Positions 61,001 to 64,000 of a DNA stretch of 64,000 nt are shown here, piece by piece. Below the pieces are notes generated by a model. The model was given only the letters and a program-made list of their open reading frames with translations, had not been told where the DNA came from and did no database searches. The position numbers and the translations under genes were made by a program. The stretch is taken from the NCBI GenBank assembly GCA_040954595.2, contig CM082579.2:1798001-1862000 (forward strand), given 5' to 3'. Every line of letters begins with the position of its first letter. Position 1 is the stretch's first letter. This stretch comes from Balanoglossus misakiensis. Lineage: Eukaryota > Hemichordata.

Positions 61001-62454
61001 CAAATTGGTGCTGCTCATAAACTCCTATCTATCTCGAGGAGCTGACTGGCATGAATATTATTCTCCTTGAGTTTTGTGGCAAAGAAACATAGCATTATCT
61101 GCTTGATTTGCCTTAGCATCTCATAGACGACCAATGACTTCCATGCACTTGAGATAGCTTGGCATTCGCCAGCATCAAAATCCATAACGGAATTACCTGT
61201 AATTATACACATTGTGTTTACTTACAGAGACTCCAAGAAACTTGGTGTTGGACATTTCTGCTTTGAATACGTCTGCCATCTCTTTGTCTCTGTAGGTGAA
61301 TGATTCTAAAGTCTTGTTTTCTGGCAATGCGTGTATTGATTGATTCAGCGTTAGTGCGCATGCCCAAAGAGCATCATAAGCATAGCCTATCGGGCTCTGC
61401 ATACTCGGGGTGACGAACGTCTTGTTCAGAATGGTGTTCATCTCATTTATGTAGTCTTCTGTGGTCTAAAGAGTTCAAATACAGGTTTACATTAACGTCA
61501 CATGTCCTGCAAAATAGTAAGTGCTGTACACATACATGGATGGGTACTAAGCGCCTCTTTTTATGTTTTGTAGAACTAGAAAAGAATGAAATGTATAAAA
61601 TGATTTTTAAGTGTCCAATTAACTACCACTCACCAGATTTGCCAGTGTTGGTCTTGGATCGGCACTAAATGCCGCCCACACTACAGTGAAGTACCCAGCA
61701 ACGGCCAGTCGTAACTGCTCAGCAGTGCAATCTAGATCATCAATATCTATCTCCCACCATCGTTCCGGATAATAACCTATGACGACCCACACATACTGGG
61801 GTCCATACATCCCCTGTTTGTAAGCCTGTAAAAATCACAGTCAGAACCCATCAATTGCGTCATGCTTAACTTTCTCTATGTGGTTCATACAGTTGTAGTA
61901 ATAGACTGATGAAATTTATTGTCTTTAATAACAGACGATAATCTGTGTTGATTGTGTGCTTTTGTGGGGGGGGGGGGGTTCCAATGAAAATTCATACCAG
62001 CACTTCCTGTGTGTATTGGGGAAAAGATTCCCTTTCACGTTCTCAGCAAAAGACAACCTTGAAAAAATACATTGCACAGAAATAAATCTGAAAGGGCTTA
62101 TCTATTTCTAAAGTGAAGGCGGGAAAGCTCGATGGTACGACAACAAGAGTTTCTTTTTCTCGGTCTTCATGCCATCCACACACCTACCTCACAAAACACT
62201 CTTTTAGCTGAGTCCGAGAAGAAGTTGCCAATGATGATTCTGGCATCCTTTTCCTGCAGATGAAAGAAATTTTGATTTTGACTCAGTACAATGTCCCGTT
62301 TCTCAAAATCTACAGTAATTAATATTTTTCAATCTACACACACGACACGCACCTTCAACAGTCTGACACTTTCAGATGGGTCTTCAAGAAACGATTCGGC
62401 AGCCACTAATGTGAGGTTGGCTTCCTCCACTGCTTTCATCATGTTTGATGACGT
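56920..62454 (-). CDS. GABA-B-type class C receptor, 3' part (13 exons, 590 aa in window; 5' end outside)
   Basis: Exons: 62353-62454, 62188-62253, 61634-61825, 61226-61465, 60159-60222, 59862-59951, 59533-59689, 59093-59225, 58658-58765, 58156-58278, 57790-57935, 57440-57632, 56920-57078 (1773 nt, phase-consistent). The upstream exons lie beyond 64000. Venus-flytrap part: EKDARIIIGNFFSDSAKRVF, MYGPQYVWVVIGYYPERWWE, SPIGYAYDALWACALTLNQS. The seven-TM part follows: RVIKMSSPNINNIM, TKSWILAIGFTLSFGSMFSK with TWRVYTVFTN, MYAYKGLLLLFGTFLTWQTR, then SVQIPGLNDSKYVGMSLYNV, ending LLLLFVPK. The motifs are those of GABBR1/2; the stretch IPxLNDSKYxGMSxYNV and RxIKMSSPxxNN favour GABBR2. The cytoplasmic tail is only about 52 residues, Arg/Thr/Glu-rich, without the coiled coil that pairs GABBR1 with GABBR2. 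Plasma-membrane G-protein-coupled receptor; its ligand is unproven. Confidence 0.92.
57956..58064. repeat. Compound microsatellite (GACA)n(GATA)n
   Basis: About six GACA units run directly into about 21 GATA units (57981-58064), in a receptor intron. Confidence 0.95.
60223..61225. other. 1.0-kb intron of the GABA-B-like receptor
   Basis: No gene or structured repeat was seen apart from a short TCTG tract near 60340-60356. The ORF at 61015-61212 is a shadow running into the neighbouring exon flank. Confidence 0.55.
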
Positions 62455-62567
62455 CTGAGGAAATTTGGTGCAATTATGTTAGAAAATAAATACTGTATGT
62501 CTGAAAGACATGCATACATGTCAACAATTTGAAAATTTTGGTGTCTTTCTCACTTTTAGACATTTTT

Positions 62568-64000
62568 CATGGGTTATAGCTCATGAAAATTGTCAAAAAT
62601 GACAAATTCTCGACTTTGAAAATATCGGCATTTTTGTCACTTTTGGACATTTTTCATGAAAATCTTCAAAAATCGACGATTTTTCGACTTTGCGAATTTT
62701 CAAAATTTTGTCATTTCTGAAGATTTTCATGAGCTATAACCCATGGTTTTTATCAAAAAATGACCAAATTTTGAAAATTCGCAAAGTCGAAAAATCGTCG
62801 ATTTCTGAATATTTTCATGAGCTATAACCCATGGTTTTTATCAAAAAATGACCAAATTTTGAAAATTCGCAAAGTCGAAAAATCGTCGATTTCTGAAGAT
62901 TTTCATGAGCTATAACCCATGGTTTTGATCAAAAAATGACCAAATTTTGAAAGTTCGCAAAGTCGAAAAATCGTCGATTTCTGAAGATTTACATGAGCTA
63001 TAACCCATAGTTTTTATCAAAAAATGACCAAATTATGAAAATTCGCAAAGTCGAAAAATCGTCGATTTCTGAAGATTTTCATGAGCTATAACCCATGATT
63101 TTTTCAAAAAATGACCAAATTTCGAAAATTCGCAAATTCGAAAAATCGTCGATTTTTGGCGATTTTTGACGATTTTCCTGAGCTATAACCCATGATTTTT
63201 TCAAAAAATGACCAAATTTCCAAAATTCGCAAAGTCGAAAAATCGTCGATTTTTGACGATTTTCCTGAGCTATAACCCATGATTTTTTCAAAAAATGACC
63301 AAATTTCGAAAGGTCGCAAAGTCGAAAAATCGTCGATTTTTGACGATTTTCCTGAGCTATAACCCATGATTTTTTCAAAAAATGACCAAATTTCGAAAAT
63401 TCGCAAAGTCGAAAAATCGTCGATTTTTGACGATTTTCCTGAGCTATAACCCATGAATTTTTCAAAAAATGACCAAAATTCGAAAATTCCCGAAGTCGAA
63501 AAATCGTCCATTTTTGATGATTTTCCTGAGCTATAACCCATGATTTTTTCAAAAAATGACCAAATTTCGAAAATTCGCAAATTCGAAAAATCGTCGATTT
63601 TTGGCGATTTTTGACGATTTTCCTGAGCTATAACCCATGATTTTTTCAAAAAATGACCAAATTTCGAAAATTCGCAAAGTCGAAAAATCGTCGATTTTTG
63701 ACGATTTTCTTGAGCTATAACCCATGATTTTTTCAAAAAATGACCAAATTTCGAAAGTTCGCAAAGTCGAAAAATCGTCGATTTTTGACGATTTTCCTGA
63801 GCTATAACCCATGATTTTTTCAAAAAATGACCAAATTTCGAAAGGTCGCAAAGTCGAAAAATCGTCGATTTTTGACGATTTTCCTGAGCTATAACCCATG
63901 ATTTTTTCAAGAAATGACCAAATTTCGAAAATTCGCAAAGTCGAAAAATCGTCGATTTTTCACGATTTTCCTGAGCTATAACCCATGAATTTTTCAAAAA
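62568..64000. repeat. 87/88-bp satellite array with higher-order structure, running off the window
   Basis: The landmark GAGCTATAACCCAT recurs at 62731, 62819, 62907, 62995, 63083, 63180, 63267, 63354, 63441, 63528, 63625, 63712, 63799, 63886 and 63973. Spacings are 88 (x4), 97, 87 (x4), 97, 87 (x4). The 97-bp units carry a 10-bp insertion that duplicates part of the GATTTTTGGC/GATTTTTGAC segment. Left of 62717 the unit is inverted (for example CATGGGTTATAGCTCATGAAAAT at 62568). It lies in an intron of the receptor gene. Because 87 is a multiple of three and the unit has no stop in some frames, the minus strand shows long spurious ORFs. Confidence 0.95.

Noticed and set aside
63079-63997. Long minus-strand ORFs (up to 297 codons) with a 29-residue repeat
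   Set aside because: They follow from an 87-bp (29-codon) satellite unit without stops. ORFs occur in more than one frame, shift at the 97-bp units and lie inside a receptor intron with no splice logic.
62568-64000. CRISPR-like regular repeats
   Set aside because: Units are head-to-tail with no unique spacers, and the genome is eukaryotic.

Overview
This is a gene-dense animal nuclear window. The genes are split by spliceosomal introns (GT-AG, plus one GC-AG), and there are no bacterial features. The gene content (SLX4 with BTB and UBZ4 domains, FAM47E, PLRG1, UDP-glucuronosyltransferases, an acid-sensing-channel cluster, a GABA-B-type receptor) and the many TACATGTA and TAGGCCTA palindromes in non-coding DNA suggest an invertebrate deuterostome. 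An acorn worm or another ambulacrarian is my best guess, with amphioxus as the alternative; this is inference. Splice sites were read by eye. For every multi-exon gene the chosen exons sum to a multiple of three and phases agree at each junction, which is the main support for the models.

Layout. 73-3700 (-): SLC17 (sialin/VGLUT-family) transporter, 10 exons, with a tRNA-Ser(UGA) on the + strand inside one intron. 4513-13022 (-): SLX4 nuclease scaffold, 18 exons, about 1840 aa. 13106-13450 (-): 78-aa single-pass membrane protein, ending only 83 bp before the SLX4 start codon. 14302-17246 (+): FAM47E. 17850-19880 and 20561-22673 (-): tandem UDP-glucuronosyltransferases. 24022-29711 (-): divergent kinesin. 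30237-35034 (+): PLRG1 splicing factor, head-to-head with the kinesin. 35757-56441 (+): four tandem ASIC/DEG-ENaC channel genes with the same 8-exon, same-phase structure. 56920-62454 (-): metabotropic GABA-B-like receptor, cut at its 5' side by the window end. 62568-64000: an 87/88-bp satellite array inside that receptor's intron.

There is no operon-like pathway; neighbours mostly look unrelated. Two sets are clear local duplications (UGT x2, ASIC x4). The most notable points are: seven UBZ4-type fingers in SLX4; a GC-AG intron in SLX4 that the reading frame requires; loss of the catalytic-position histidine in one UGT copy although its last exon is nearly identical to the other copy's; a kinesin motor with altered switch I and a shortened switch II loop; juxtamembrane cysteine clusters in three of four ASICs; a GABA-B-like receptor with a very short tail lacking an evident coiled coil; and a satellite with higher-order structure that flips orientation at its edge.
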